Shown in pieces: positions 50,742-59,331 of a DNA stretch of 64,000 nt (positions are counted from its first letter, which is position 1; every line of letters starts with the position of its first letter). Source of the stretch: CAYTZH01 sp964442285 (GTDB lineage: Bacteria; Myxococcota_A; UBA9160; JAFDET01). The DNA is taken from contig CAYTZH010000001.1 in assembly GCA_964442285.1 (NCBI GenBank), positions 1 through 64,000 on the forward strand. The letters run 5' to 3'. The translations under genes were made by a program, and so were the position numbers. The notes beneath the pieces are model-generated. The model saw only the letters and a list, made by a program, of their open reading frames with translations, did not search any database and was not told where the DNA came from.

Positions 50742-52992
50742 GCTCGGCGCGGCGGGGGCCGCCCGCCAGGGCGAGGCGCTCGCGCACCCGCGCCAGCAGC
50801 TGGGCGGGCGTGAAGGGCTTCTCGATCACGGCCCCGGCGCCGGCCGCATCCCCCGCGTCGAAGTCCTCGCGGTGGAAGCCGCTCATCAGCAGCACCGGCG
50901 GCGCTTCGGCGCGCCGCGCGATGGCGTCGCGCAGCTCCACTCCGCCCATCTCCGGCATGACCACGTCCGAGAGCACCAGGTCGATCCGCTGGCCCGCCCG
51001 GTCCAGTCGCTCCAGGGCCTGGCGGCCGTTGGCCGCGGTCTCCACCCGGTAGCCCCCGAAGCGCAGGGCATTCGCCGTCGCCTTGCGGACGATCTCGTTG
51101 TCCTCCACGAGGAGCACGCGCGCGTCGGTCGCCGCGTCCGGCGCGTCCGGCTCGCCCGGGACCCGCGCCGCGGGCGTCGACGGGGCCAGGGGCAGGTGCA
51201 CCGTGAACGTGGCGCCCTCGCCCGGCGCGCTCGTCGCCTCGATGTGGCCGCCGAGCTCGCGCACGATCGTGCGCACGGTGGACAGGCCGATCCCCGTGCC
51301 CTTGCCCGGCTCCTTGGTGGTGAAGAACGGCTCGAAGATCCGCTCGAGGGTGCGGGGCTCCATCCCGAGCCCCTCGTCGGAGACGGAGAGCCGCGCCCGG
51401 GGACCCTCGGTGCCGCGCTCCCGGGCCACCTTCACCCGCACGCCGCTGCGGCCGGCGGCGACGACCGCGTCCCGCGCGTTGACGGCGAGGTTCAGGAGCA
51501 CCTGGTCGAGGGAGCCGCGATCGGCGAGCACGGGCAGGGCGCCGTCGGCCACCGCCACCTCCAGGTCGACGCCCTCGCCGAGCAGGCGGCGCAGCATGGG
51601 CTCGAAGTCGCGGACGGCCGCGCCCAGGTCCACCAGGCCCTTGGCCGTGGGCCGGCTGTTGAACGAGAGCAGGCGCTTGGTCAGGAGGGAGGCGCGGTCG
51701 CTCGCGAAGAGGATGTCGCGCACCAGGTCGAGGCGGGGATCGCCCGGCTCGAGCTCCTCGGCCAGCAGGTCCGCGGCGCCGATCAGCCCGGTCAGGAGGT
51801 TGTTGAAGTCGTGGGCGATGGCCGAGGCCAGGCGCCCCACGGCCTCCATCTTCTGGGCCTGACGTCGCTCGTGCTCCATCTCCTCGCGCTGCAGCGCCGC
51901 GCCCAGCATGCCCGCGACGGTCTCCAGGAAGAGCGCGTCGAGGGCCGCCACGGCGCGCCCGGGCGCCCGCACCACCCAGATGTAGCCGCGGGCCTTCTCC
52001 GGGCCGGGCACCACGAGGATGAGGTCGTCGCCTCCGGTGTGGAGCAGGCTGCTCCGGCGCAGAGACGCCCCGCCGCGGAGCAGGCGAGGCTGGCCCCCCG
52101 GCCCGTCGGCCTCGGTCTCGAGCGCGTTCACGCTCCGCTCGTCCAGGGTCTCCGGCACCTGCTCGCAGATCGCCGTGCGGCCGAAGGTCGCCCGGCGCAC
52201 GAGCTTCCCGTCGCGGGCGGCGAAGACCGCCGCGAGCTCGAAGCCCTCGCTCTCGACGAGCACGCGGGCCGCGTCGGCGAACAGGGCGTCCGGGTCCTCC
52301 GCCTCGGCCAGGGTCCGGCCGAGCGAGCCGAGGGCGCTGCCCTGGCGCGCCCGGATCTCGTGCAGGCGCTGGCTGGCCTGCAGCTCCTCGAGGCTGCGGC
52401 GACGGGCCTCCTCGCGGTCGCTCGCCTGGCGCAGCGCCCGGTAGAGCCCCGTCATCGCCGCGGCCACCAGCACGCCCGAGAGCAGGACGGCGACGCCCAG
52501 CGCCTGGGCCCGGTCGTAGGGGGTCGCCACCTGGATGGGCGCCGGCAGCCAGCCGTCCCGTTCCGCGACCATCAGCAACGCCGCGTTGGCGAGGCTGAGC
52601 AGGGTGAGCACGAGGGCCCAGCGCGCGCCCGCGCAGAAGCCCGCGATCAGGATGCAGACCACGAACGTGGCGCCGTGGGGGCCGGAGACGCCGCCGTGGA
52701 GCCAGGTGACGATCGAGAGCATCAGCCAGACCAGGCCGGCGTAGGCGAGGGCCGCCGTGCGCAGGTAGCCCGAGTGCAGCAGGACGAGGGCGCCGAGGTG
52801 GATCGCGTATCCCGATCCGTAGATCCAGACCACGCTCGGGAGGTGGTGGCCGGGGCGCGCCAGGCTCAGGGCCAGGCTCCCGCTGACGAGCGCCACGAAG
52901 GTGAGGAGCGCCGTGTGCAGCAGCCGCGCACGGGCCTGCTCGACCTCATCGGCGTAGCGCGGGGGCCGAAGCCAGCGGATCGCAGCGGTCAC
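50710..52992 (-). CDS. Hybrid histidine kinase: membrane sensor, GAF-like, kinase and receiver
   Basis: 760 aa. Six N-terminal membrane helices (residues ~25-195), a short coiled coil, and a GAF-like domain (LFADAARVLVESEGFELAAVF...). The kinase has the phospho-acceptor in AIAHDFNNLLTG near 392, the N box NLAVNARDAV, G1 DEGLGM near 538 and FFTTKEPGKGTGIGLSTV. A C-terminal receiver has VLLVEDNEI, the acceptor Asp in LVLSDVVMPEM near 673, and IEKPFTP. No response regulator is adjacent. GTG 52992 fits the first helix. The HDFNN type is frequent in Deltaproteobacteria. Signal unknown. Confidence 0.92.
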   Translation of the reverse strand: MTAAIRWLRPPRYADEVEQARARLLHTALLTFVALVSGSLALSLARPGHHLPSVVWIYGSGYAIHLGALVLLHSGYLRTAALAYAGLVWLMLSIVTWLHGGVSGPHGATFVVCILIAGFCAGARWALVLTLLSLANAALLMVAERDGWLPAPIQVATPYDRAQALGVAVLLSGVLVAAAMTGLYRALRQASDREEARRRSLEELQASQRLHEIRARQGSALGSLGRTLAEAEDPDALFADAARVLVESEGFELAAVFAARDGKLVRRATFGRTAICEQVPETLDERSVNALETEADGPGGQPRLLRGGASLRRSSLLHTGGDDLILVVPGPEKARGYIWVVRAPGRAVAALDALFLETVAGMLGAALQREEMEHERRQAQKMEAVGRLASAIAHDFNNLLTGLIGAADLLAEELEPGDPRLDLVRDILFASDRASLLTKRLLSFNSRPTAKGLVDLGAAVRDFEPMLRRLLGEGVDLEVAVADGALPVLADRGSLDQVLLNLAVNARDAVVAAGRSGVRVKVARERGTEGPRARLSVSDEGLGMEPRTLERIFEPFFTTKEPGKGTGIGLSTVRTIVRELGGHIEATSAPGEGATFTVHLPLAPSTPAARVPGEPDAPDAATDARVLLVEDNEIVRKATANALRFGGYRVETAANGRQALERLDRAGQRIDLVLSDVVMPEMGGVELRDAIARRAEAPPVLLMSGFHREDFDAGDAAGAGAVIEKPFTPAQLLARVRERLALAGGPRRAEPTPAAPAPDP

Positions 52993-53139
52993 ACGTCTAC
53001 TCGTGCCCGTGGGGAGCGAGCGCTGCGGAGCGCCCGGACCGCCACAGCATAACAGGGGGAGGGGGGTGCGGATCGCAGATCGCGGCAGGCACTCGAGCCG
53101 GGGCTCCGTTCGGCCGATGGGGGAGACGGAGGAGAGAAC

Positions 53140-53868
53140 GTGCTCCGCGCCCCCGGATGGCCTTCGGCCCTCGCCCTGGGCTGCCTGACCGCGGCGCTCG
53201 CGGCGCTCGCGGCGCCGCCGGCGCGCGCCGAGCCCCCGGCGGCCGCCGACCCGCAGGAGTGCCCGCGGGGCACGCAGCCCCTGGGCGCCGCGCCGCCGGC
53301 GGGGGACGCCTTCTGGTGTGAGGACGCCCGCGGCCGCAAGCACGGACCCTGGCTGCGCTGGTACTCCGACGGAGGGCTCTGGGAGCAGGGCCGCTACGAG
53401 CGCGGTGCCCGGCACGGCGCCTGGACCGACTGGCATCCCGGGGGTCGGCGCCACCGCCTGACCCGCTGGCGCCACGGGCGACGCCACGGCACCGAGGTCC
53501 GCTGGGATCGCCACGGCACGAAGCGGAGCGAGGCGGAATGGCGCGACGACGCCTGGGTCGGCGTGAGCCGCAGCTACGACGCCGCCGGGCGGCTCGTCGA
53601 CGAGGAGCGGCGCGACGATCGGGGCCGCCTGCGCTACCGGGCCACCTACCACGCCGACGGCCACGCGCTGCAGGAGGAGTCGTGGCGGGACGGCCTGCTC
53701 CACGGACCCCAGCGGCTCCGCCATCCCAACGGCCGGCTCAAGGAGGAGGGCGAACGCCACCAGGGCGTGAAGATCGGTCGCTGGCGCTACTGGGACGAGC
53801 GCGGAAACCTGCTCGAGACGGTCAGCTTCGCCGAGCCGGGGAGCGCCGCCGCCAAGCCCGGGAACTGA
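53140..53868 (+). CDS. Secreted MORN-like (YwqK-type) repeat protein
   Basis: 242 aa. Signal peptide (LTAALAALAAPPARA), then at least six repeats of the pattern HGPWLRWYSDGGLWEQGRY-, HGAWTDWHPGGR-, HGTEVRWDRHGTK-, HGPQRLRHPNGRLKEEG-. These are MORN-like beta-hairpins. Homologues are sometimes labelled YwqK antitoxins, but export here argues against an immunity role. GTG 53140 follows GGAGGAGAG. It is divergent from the histidine kinase gene with 147 bp between. Confidence 0.82.
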   Translation: MLRAPGWPSALALGCLTAALAALAAPPARAEPPAAADPQECPRGTQPLGAAPPAGDAFWCEDARGRKHGPWLRWYSDGGLWEQGRYERGARHGAWTDWHPGGRRHRLTRWRHGRRHGTEVRWDRHGTKRSEAEWRDDAWVGVSRSYDAAGRLVDEERRDDRGRLRYRATYHADGHALQEESWRDGLLHGPQRLRHPNGRLKEEGERHQGVKIGRWRYWDERGNLLETVSFAEPGSAAAKPGN

Positions 53869-53934
53869 GCCCGGCCGCCCCACCCGGCCTCCGGGAGTTG
53901 CGCATCGCCGCCCCCGTGCGCAGACTCCGCCGCC

Positions 53935-55767
53935 ATGAGGCGCGGGATCGCATGGGCTGCGGCCGCGGTCGCGGGGCTCGCAGCCGCGGTCGCCCTGGCT
54001 TGCACGCGGGGCGGTCCGGCCTCACCGGGCGCATCGCCCGGCCAGGCCCCACGGGCTGCGGTGCGCTCCGAGGCCTACGCCCACGAGCCGAGCCCCTTTC
54101 CCGCGCGGAACGAGGTCGCGCGCCTGGTCGAGAGCGCGGTCGCCCCGGACCTCGGGCGGCCCGGCTATCGCAGCGTCGACCGCTGGGAGCTCCAGGGGCC
54201 GTTCCCGGAGCGGATCGGCGACCTGCCGGTCGAGCGACCCACGCCCTGGGAGTCGCTCCTGCTCGAGACCGACGCCGTCGCCTCGGGTCGGGTGCGGGTC
54301 TCGGGCGCTATGCGCTGCCTGGCCGGGGAGCTGGCCCGGTTCCGGCTGGCGCAGGGGGCCTGGCCCGCCTCGCTGCTCCAGCAGTACCTGGCGAGCCGCT
54401 GCGGGGCGACCGGTCAGAGGCTGGCCATGCGCTACGTGGGTGGCCGCCTGCCCCCGGATGCGGACGAGGCCCGGGTCTTCGAGGCCTGGCAGGAGGACCT
54501 CCGCAGCTCGACGGCGGAGAGCCTCGGATCGAAGCACCAGACCGCCGGCATCGCGTTCGCCCGCCGGGGCGACGAGGGCGTGGTGGTGCTGGTGACCGCC
54601 GAGCGGGAGGTGCTGCTCGAGCCCGTGCGGGCCACGCCCGACGCCGACGGCGTCGTCCGCCTGCGCGGCGAGATCCTGGTCCCGGCGGAGGTCCTGGCCG
54701 CCCGCGTGAACCTCGGGTCCCTGGGCAGCGCCGACTGCGAGCCGGACCGGGCCCTGGCCCTGCCGCGCTTCGCCTTCCGCTGCCCCGTGGACCGGGGCGA
54801 CGAGACGGCCGCGATCAGCCTGGTGGCCATCCCGCCGGGAAAGCTTCTCGGGCGCGGGGTGCTGCACGTGCTCGCGCGGCCTTCGGACGCCGAGGCCCGC
54901 CTCTGGCGCCGCCCCGCGCTGCCGCCGATCGCGGAGGCGCTGCCAGCCCAGACCGAGGCGCGCATCCTGCGTCTCGTCAACCGGCTGCGGGACCGGGCCG
55001 GCCTCCGACCGCTCGCGGCGGCGCCGGCCCAGAGCGCGGTGGCGCGCGGGCTGGCCCGGCGCTTCTTCGCGAGCGAGCTCGAGCAGGGCGCGCCCGACCT
55101 CTTCGACGACGTGCCCCTGGCCCTGCTCGCCGGCTGGGACGTCGACGGCGTGATTCGCGACGGGGGCGTTGGCGGCATGCTGCTCTTCGGGGGCGGCGGA
55201 CCGGAGGACTGGGTCGCCGCCGCCCTGACGGCGCCGGGGCTGCGAAGCCTGCTGCTGGAAGAGGAGGTCGACCAGATCGCCATCGGTCCGCTGGGCGAGG
55301 TGTCCCGTGCCGGGGTCGCGTCGGAGGCGCAGCCGGAAACCGCCTTCGGCGTGCTGGTTGCCACCTACGCGCTGTTCGACGACTGGGACCCGCGGGCCGA
55401 GCGCGAGCGCTTCTACGCCCGGCTCCATCGCGAATGGCAGCGGCGGGGGGGCACCCCGCCCGGGCGCGACGGCGACGCGGAGGACGTGGCCGTCCGCGTC
55501 CTCGAACGCGTGGCCCGGGGCGAGCTGGGGCCCGACGAGGCGCTCGATGCCATGGTGTCCCGCACCTCCACCCGCCGGGTCGCCGACGCCCGGGGCTGGC
55601 TGCTGACGGGCAGCTCCTTCGACGAGATGGCCCTGCCCGAGGAGCTCTTCGCGGGCCGCTGGACGCGGGTGGCGGTGGGCGTGGGCTCCTATCGGCCGCC
55701 CGACTGGCCGCCCTGGGGACGCGCTTTCGTGTTGCTCGTGGCGTCCGCCCCGCCGGCCGCCCCGTAG
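53935..55767 (+). CDS. Large putative lipoprotein with CAP-like region
   Basis: 610 aa. Signal with lipobox-like VALACTRGG. The first ~330 residues match nothing I recognise. Residues ~345-490 begin ARILRLVNRLRDRAGLRPLAAAPAQSAVARGLARRFF, which resembles the opening helix of CAP/SCP domains, and contain an IAIGPLGEVSRAG strand. The rest is helical with LGPDEALDAMVSRT. No catalytic motif named. The last 79 bases overlap the convergent DUF2889 gene. A secreted or outer-membrane-facing role is inferred. Confidence 0.65.
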   Translation: MRRGIAWAAAAVAGLAAAVALACTRGGPASPGASPGQAPRAAVRSEAYAHEPSPFPARNEVARLVESAVAPDLGRPGYRSVDRWELQGPFPERIGDLPVERPTPWESLLLETDAVASGRVRVSGAMRCLAGELARFRLAQGAWPASLLQQYLASRCGATGQRLAMRYVGGRLPPDADEARVFEAWQEDLRSSTAESLGSKHQTAGIAFARRGDEGVVVLVTAEREVLLEPVRATPDADGVVRLRGEILVPAEVLAARVNLGSLGSADCEPDRALALPRFAFRCPVDRGDETAAISLVAIPPGKLLGRGVLHVLARPSDAEARLWRRPALPPIAEALPAQTEARILRLVNRLRDRAGLRPLAAAPAQSAVARGLARRFFASELEQGAPDLFDDVPLALLAGWDVDGVIRDGGVGGMLLFGGGGPEDWVAAALTAPGLRSLLLEEEVDQIAIGPLGEVSRAGVASEAQPETAFGVLVATYALFDDWDPRAERERFYARLHREWQRRGGTPPGRDGDAEDVAVRVLERVARGELGPDEALDAMVSRTSTRRVADARGWLLTGSSFDEMALPEELFAGRWTRVAVGVGSYRPPDWPPWGRAFVLLVASAPPAAP

Positions 55768-56774
55768 CGCCGCCGCGCCGCCAGGGGGGGCTCCCCGCCG
55801 AGCTCCGCCGCGAGGGCCCGGGAGAGCGGACCGTCGCGGCGCCACATCCAGCAGGCGTCCGGCATGCCCCCGGTGGCCACCACCGCACGCCGCCGCTGGG
55901 CCTCGGCGGGCCAGCTCTCGGACATGGCGCCCATGCACTGCAGGAAGGTGGGCCCCACGTGGAGGAGCGCGTCGAGGAGCGGGCCGTCGTCCTCGCCCAG
56001 GCGCTCCCGCACGTTGCGGCCGTAGGCCGACAGCATCTTTGTGCCGGCCAGGGGCGCCAGGCGCGCGTCGAGCGGGGTCCAGCCGGCGGAGGCCAGCTCG
56101 GCAGCGGTGCGCCGGCGCTCGGCGCCCCGCAGCGCGCCCAGGGTGCCGGCCTCGAGGTCGATGGCGACCTGGAGCCGCACCTCGTGCTGGGCGCCGAAGC
56201 GATCCATGGCGGGCGCACCCGGGGACGTGCGCTCGAGCACCAGGTCCGAGAGCTGCGCGGCCACCCGGGTGGTTCCGTCCTCGGCGTCGTGGCCGTCGAG
56301 GCAGAGCGCGCGGTGGAGCTCCTGGGTCCCGTCCAGCCGGGCCCGGGCGAGGCGCAGGGTCGATCCCACGAGGCGGGCCAGCACCAGCACGTGGCTGCAG
56401 CCCCGGGGCCCGCCGATCGCCTCGCCCAGGCGGGTGAGCCAGCCGTCGTCGAGCGGCGTGCCGGCCAGCGACGCCAGGGCGCCGGCGGGATCCCGGCAGC
56501 TCTCGCCCCGGGTCATCGGCGAGGGCTCGAAGGCGACCCGCGGCTGCTCCGAGCCGATCCGCTCGATGTGTCCGGAGGCGGTGTCGACCCGGGCCTCCAC
56601 CCGCATGTGATGGACCGGACCGGAGGGCTGCAGGTCGCCCGCGACCGGCACGAAGCCGCGCTTGCGCAGGTCCACCAGCTCGCCGCGGGCGCGCAGGCTC
56701 CCCGGCTCGACACGGTCCACGCGGACCGTCAGCGTGCGGGTGTGCAGGGGGTGTCCGCCGAGGTCCAGCTGCAT
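55689..56774 (-). CDS. DUF2889 family protein
   Basis: 361 aa, no signal or membrane segment. HTRTLTVRVDRVEPGSLRARGELVDLR opens the DUF2889 pattern, recorded in pieces: LHTRTL, GELVDLR, VHHMRVEARVD, and GGPRGCSHVLVLARLVG near residue 125. Members are found near fatty acid, steroid or aromatic degradation genes, with no known activity. The second half (DTASG... to the end) lacks motifs and the last residues are low-complexity, overlapping the neighbour's 3' end. ATG 56774 faces the palindrome at 56807 and may share its control. Confidence 0.75.
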   Translation of the reverse strand: MQLDLGGHPLHTRTLTVRVDRVEPGSLRARGELVDLRKRGFVPVAGDLQPSGPVHHMRVEARVDTASGHIERIGSEQPRVAFEPSPMTRGESCRDPAGALASLAGTPLDDGWLTRLGEAIGGPRGCSHVLVLARLVGSTLRLARARLDGTQELHRALCLDGHDAEDGTTRVAAQLSDLVLERTSPGAPAMDRFGAQHEVRLQVAIDLEAGTLGALRGAERRRTAAELASAGWTPLDARLAPLAGTKMLSAYGRNVRERLGEDDGPLLDALLHVGPTFLQCMGAMSESWPAEAQRRRAVVATGGMPDACWMWRRDGPLSRALAAELGGEPPLAARRRYGAAGGADATSNTKARPQGGQSGGR

Positions 56775-56806
56775 CCGGGCATTCTACGGGGTCGCATGGC
56801 CCGGTG

Positions 56807-56822
56807 ATAGAACATGTTCTAT
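56807..56822. promoter_or_regulatory. 16-bp perfect palindrome, KstR-type operator candidate
   Basis: ATAGAACATGTTCTAT is perfectly self-complementary. Its 14-bp core fits T-N2-AAC-N2-GTT-N2-A, the motif known for mycobacterial KstR-type TetR repressors of sterol catabolism. It sits in the 65-bp gap between the divergent DUF2889 and phosphatase/CoA-transferase genes. It is strikingly AT-rich for this DNA. No TetR gene is next to it. Confidence 0.6.
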
Positions 56823-56839
56823 GGTCGCTCCGCGTCGCC

Positions 56840-57529
56840 ATGGCCCTCCCCGCCCTCGTCAGCGCCCTCGGCGTGCTCCTGCTCGGGATCGCGGCTCCTG
56901 CCGCGGCGGAGGATCCGCGGCAGGAGCTCGTGCCCCGCTTCCGGGGCGCCGCCCTCGTCGAGAAGCTGAAGGCCGGGGGCAAGGTCATCCTGATGCGCCA
57001 CATGGCCACGACGCCCGAGGCCGACCGCTGGGAGGGCGTCGACCTCGGGGACTGCGGCACCCAGCGCGAGCTCTCGGAGGAGGGTCGCGTCCAGGCGCGC
57101 CGGTTGGGGGAGGCCTTCGGGAAGCTCGGGATCCAGGTCGGGAAGATCTTCGTGAGCCCCTACTGCCGCTGCCGCGAGACCGCCCGCCTGGCCTTCGGGC
57201 GCGAGGGTGTGGTCTCGCCCACGCTCTCGATCTGGGACCGACTCTCCATGGAAGAGAAGACCGCCAAGGGCGTGGAGATCCGGAAGATGCTCGACACGGC
57301 ACCGGCGAAACCGGGCATCAACACGCTGCTCATCACCCACACCGGCAATCTGCTGTGGAGCTACGGGCTCGACGCGAAGCCCGAGGGCCTGGCCCACGTG
57401 TTCGAGCCGAGCGGCCTCCCGATCCACCGCCCCACCTACCTGGGTCGCCTGGATCCGGGCGAGTGGGCGTCGCTGGTCGGCGGCGGGGCGGAGGCGCCGG
57501 CAGACCCCGTCGAAGAGGCCCGTCCGTGA
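56840..57529 (+). CDS. Secreted histidine phosphatase family protein
   Basis: 229 aa. ATG 56840 gives a clean signal peptide (LPALVSALGVLLLGIAAPAAA); the earlier GTG at 56804 would translate the palindrome and is rejected. The catalytic RHM is in KVILMRHMATTPEADRW near residue 50, YCRCRETARLAFG near 112 is the phosphate pocket, and LLITHTGNLLWSYG near 170 carries the second His. The substrate is unknown. The stop overlaps the next start as GTGA, coupling it to the CoA-transferase. Confidence 0.85.
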   Translation: MALPALVSALGVLLLGIAAPAAAEDPRQELVPRFRGAALVEKLKAGGKVILMRHMATTPEADRWEGVDLGDCGTQRELSEEGRVQARRLGEAFGKLGIQVGKIFVSPYCRCRETARLAFGREGVVSPTLSIWDRLSMEEKTAKGVEIRKMLDTAPAKPGINTLLITHTGNLLWSYGLDAKPEGLAHVFEPSGLPIHRPTYLGRLDPGEWASLVGGGAEAPADPVEEARP

Positions 57530-58767
57530 CCCGCCCGGCGCCCCTCGCCGGCCTGCGGGTGGTGGAGAGCTCGCTCCTCGGACCGGCGGCCATCACGACC
57601 CACCTGGCCGACCTCGGTGCCGAGGTGATCAAGGTGGAGTCGCCCGCGGGCGACTACGTGCGCGAGATGACCTGGCCGATCATCCGCGGCGTCTCGCTCC
57701 TGCACCTGCACGTCAACCGCGGCAAGCAGAGCCTGACCCTCGACCTGAAGCAGCCCGAGGCCGTGGCGGTCTACAAGGACCTGGTGCGCGGCGCCGACGT
57801 GGTCGTGGAGGCCATGCGACCCGGCTCCCTGGCCCGGCGCGGCTTGGGCTACGAGGACCTGCGCGCGATCCAGCCGAAGATCGTCTTCTGCAACATCTCC
57901 GGCTATGGGATGACCGGCCCCTACCGGGATCTCCCGGCCCACGGCATCGCCTTCGACACCTGGGCCGGCATCCTGAACCCGGAGGTCGACGAGGAGGGCT
58001 TCAGCGTCATCCCGGAGCACGCCTCCATCGGCATGCACGCCGGGCCCCTGTTCGGCGCGCTGGGGATCCTGGCGGCGGTCATCCGCGCCCGGGAGAGCGG
58101 CGAGGGCTGCATGCTCGAGATCGGCCAGAGCGACGCCGCGGCCTACATGGACTGGTACCGGAGCGAGTCCTGGCTGGCCTACCGGCGCCCCGAGGACGAG
58201 GTGACCGGCAACAAGGCCGACGACTACGTGCGGCGCGAGCCCGGCACCAAGGGCATGCGCGAGGGCGTCCGCTACCAGATCTACGCCTCGAGCGACGGCT
58301 ACGTCCTGTTCATGGCCAGCGAGCAGGCCTTCTGGAAGAACTTCTGCGCCTGCGTCGGTCGCATGGAGCTCTTCGAGCGCTGGCCCGGGTCGCGCTACGC
58401 CGACCACGCCCGCGGCAACCGCGAGCTGCAGGCCGAGCTGAAGCAGATCTTCGCCACCCGGACTTCGGCCGAGTGGATCCGCCTGGGCGAGGAGCAGAAC
58501 TTCCCGGTCGCCCCGGTCAACTCGCCGAAGACCGTCGTCGATGACCCCCAGTTCCGGGATCGCTTCCCGCTCTATCCCCACGAGCGCCACGGGGCCGACA
58601 TGCTGCCCTTCCCGGTGAAGTTCCCGGGCGAGACGCTGCCCGAGCCGTCGCTGGCGCCCGGCGCGGGCGAGCACAGCGAGATCGTGCTCCGCGACGTGCT
58701 CGGCTACGACGCCGAGCGCATCGCCGCCCTGCGCACGGCGGGCGCCCTCGGCACGCCGAAGGCGTAG
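57526..58767 (+). CDS. CaiB/BaiF (family III) CoA-transferase
   Basis: 413 aa. Moves CoA between organic acids. GLRVVESSLLGPAAITTHLADLGAEVIKVE is the family N-terminus (parts: ESSLLGPAA, DLGAEVIKVE). The catalytic Asp is expected in LEIGQSDAAAYMDW. VNRGKQSLTLDLK and NISGYGMTGPYRDLPAHG are typical. GTG 57526 overlaps the phosphatase stop. Many relatives act on bile acids, steroids, carnitine or aromatic acids. With the KstR-like operator and two P450s, a steroid or terpenoid role is attractive but unproven. Confidence 0.9.
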   Translation: MTRPAPLAGLRVVESSLLGPAAITTHLADLGAEVIKVESPAGDYVREMTWPIIRGVSLLHLHVNRGKQSLTLDLKQPEAVAVYKDLVRGADVVVEAMRPGSLARRGLGYEDLRAIQPKIVFCNISGYGMTGPYRDLPAHGIAFDTWAGILNPEVDEEGFSVIPEHASIGMHAGPLFGALGILAAVIRARESGEGCMLEIGQSDAAAYMDWYRSESWLAYRRPEDEVTGNKADDYVRREPGTKGMREGVRYQIYASSDGYVLFMASEQAFWKNFCACVGRMELFERWPGSRYADHARGNRELQAELKQIFATRTSAEWIRLGEEQNFPVAPVNSPKTVVDDPQFRDRFPLYPHERHGADMLPFPVKFPGETLPEPSLAPGAGEHSEIVLRDVLGYDAERIAALRTAGALGTPKA

Positions 58768-58881
58768 CCACGCGCACGGACTGCGGACCGACTGCCGTCG
58801 GGCTGCGGTGCGGATGCGGCTTCTCAACCCGGCCCGCGCGGACGCCGATCCCCTCCCTGGAAGCGCCTACAGGGGGATGCC

Positions 58882-59313
58882 ATGTTCCGTCGCCGCCGTC
58901 CGCCCGCCCTCGCCCTCCCGGCCGTGCCGGCCGCCGCCACCTTCATCGAGGCGGGCTCGGCCCTGTCGGGCCAGCTGCACTTCCCGGACAGCGTCCGGGT
59001 GGACGGCTCCGTCGAGGGCGAGATCCGCGCCGGCGGCACCGTGGTGGTGGGCGAGGGGGCCGTGGTGGAGGCCAGCATCCTGGCCGACACCGTGGTGGTC
59101 CTCGGCCAGGTGGAGGGCGAGATCGCGGCCCGCCGCCAGGTGACGGTGTACAAGAGCGCGAGCGTCCACGGCGACATCCACACCGCGGGGATCGTGGTGG
59201 AGCCCGGCGCGAACCTGCGCGGCTGCATCGTCATCGGCGAGGAGTCGAGTCCGGCCCTCACCGTGGTCGGCGGCTCCGGCGCCGCCCAGCCCCTGCTCGA
59301 CGCCGGCGATTGA
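58882..59313 (+). CDS. Bactofilin family cytoskeletal protein
   Basis: 143 aa. Pro-rich N-tail (PPALALPAVPAAAT), then a single right-handed beta-helix of repeated short hydrophobic rungs: SGQLHFPDSVRVDGSVEGEI, GGTVVVGEGAVVEASI, DTVVVLGQVEGEI, VYKSASVHGDIHTAGIVVEPGA. This polymerises without nucleotide. Bactofilins organise cell shape, stalks or pole complexes. ATG 58882 follows a GGGGG stretch. Stand-alone; no peptidoglycan hydrolase neighbour. Confidence 0.92.
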   Translation: MFRRRRPPALALPAVPAAATFIEAGSALSGQLHFPDSVRVDGSVEGEIRAGGTVVVGEGAVVEASILADTVVVLGQVEGEIAARRQVTVYKSASVHGDIHTAGIVVEPGANLRGCIVIGEESSPALTVVGGSGAAQPLLDAGD

Positions 59314-59331
59314 TCCGGGCCGCCCCGGGGC

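Noticed and set aside
53140..53868. Toxin-antitoxin antitoxin (YwqK annotation)
   Set aside because: A signal peptide is present and no toxin gene is adjacent, so the repeat family is reported without that role.
56807..56822. LexA/SOS box
   Set aside because: LexA boxes of the GAAC-N4-GTTC type need four central bases; here there are two, fitting the KstR spacing instead.
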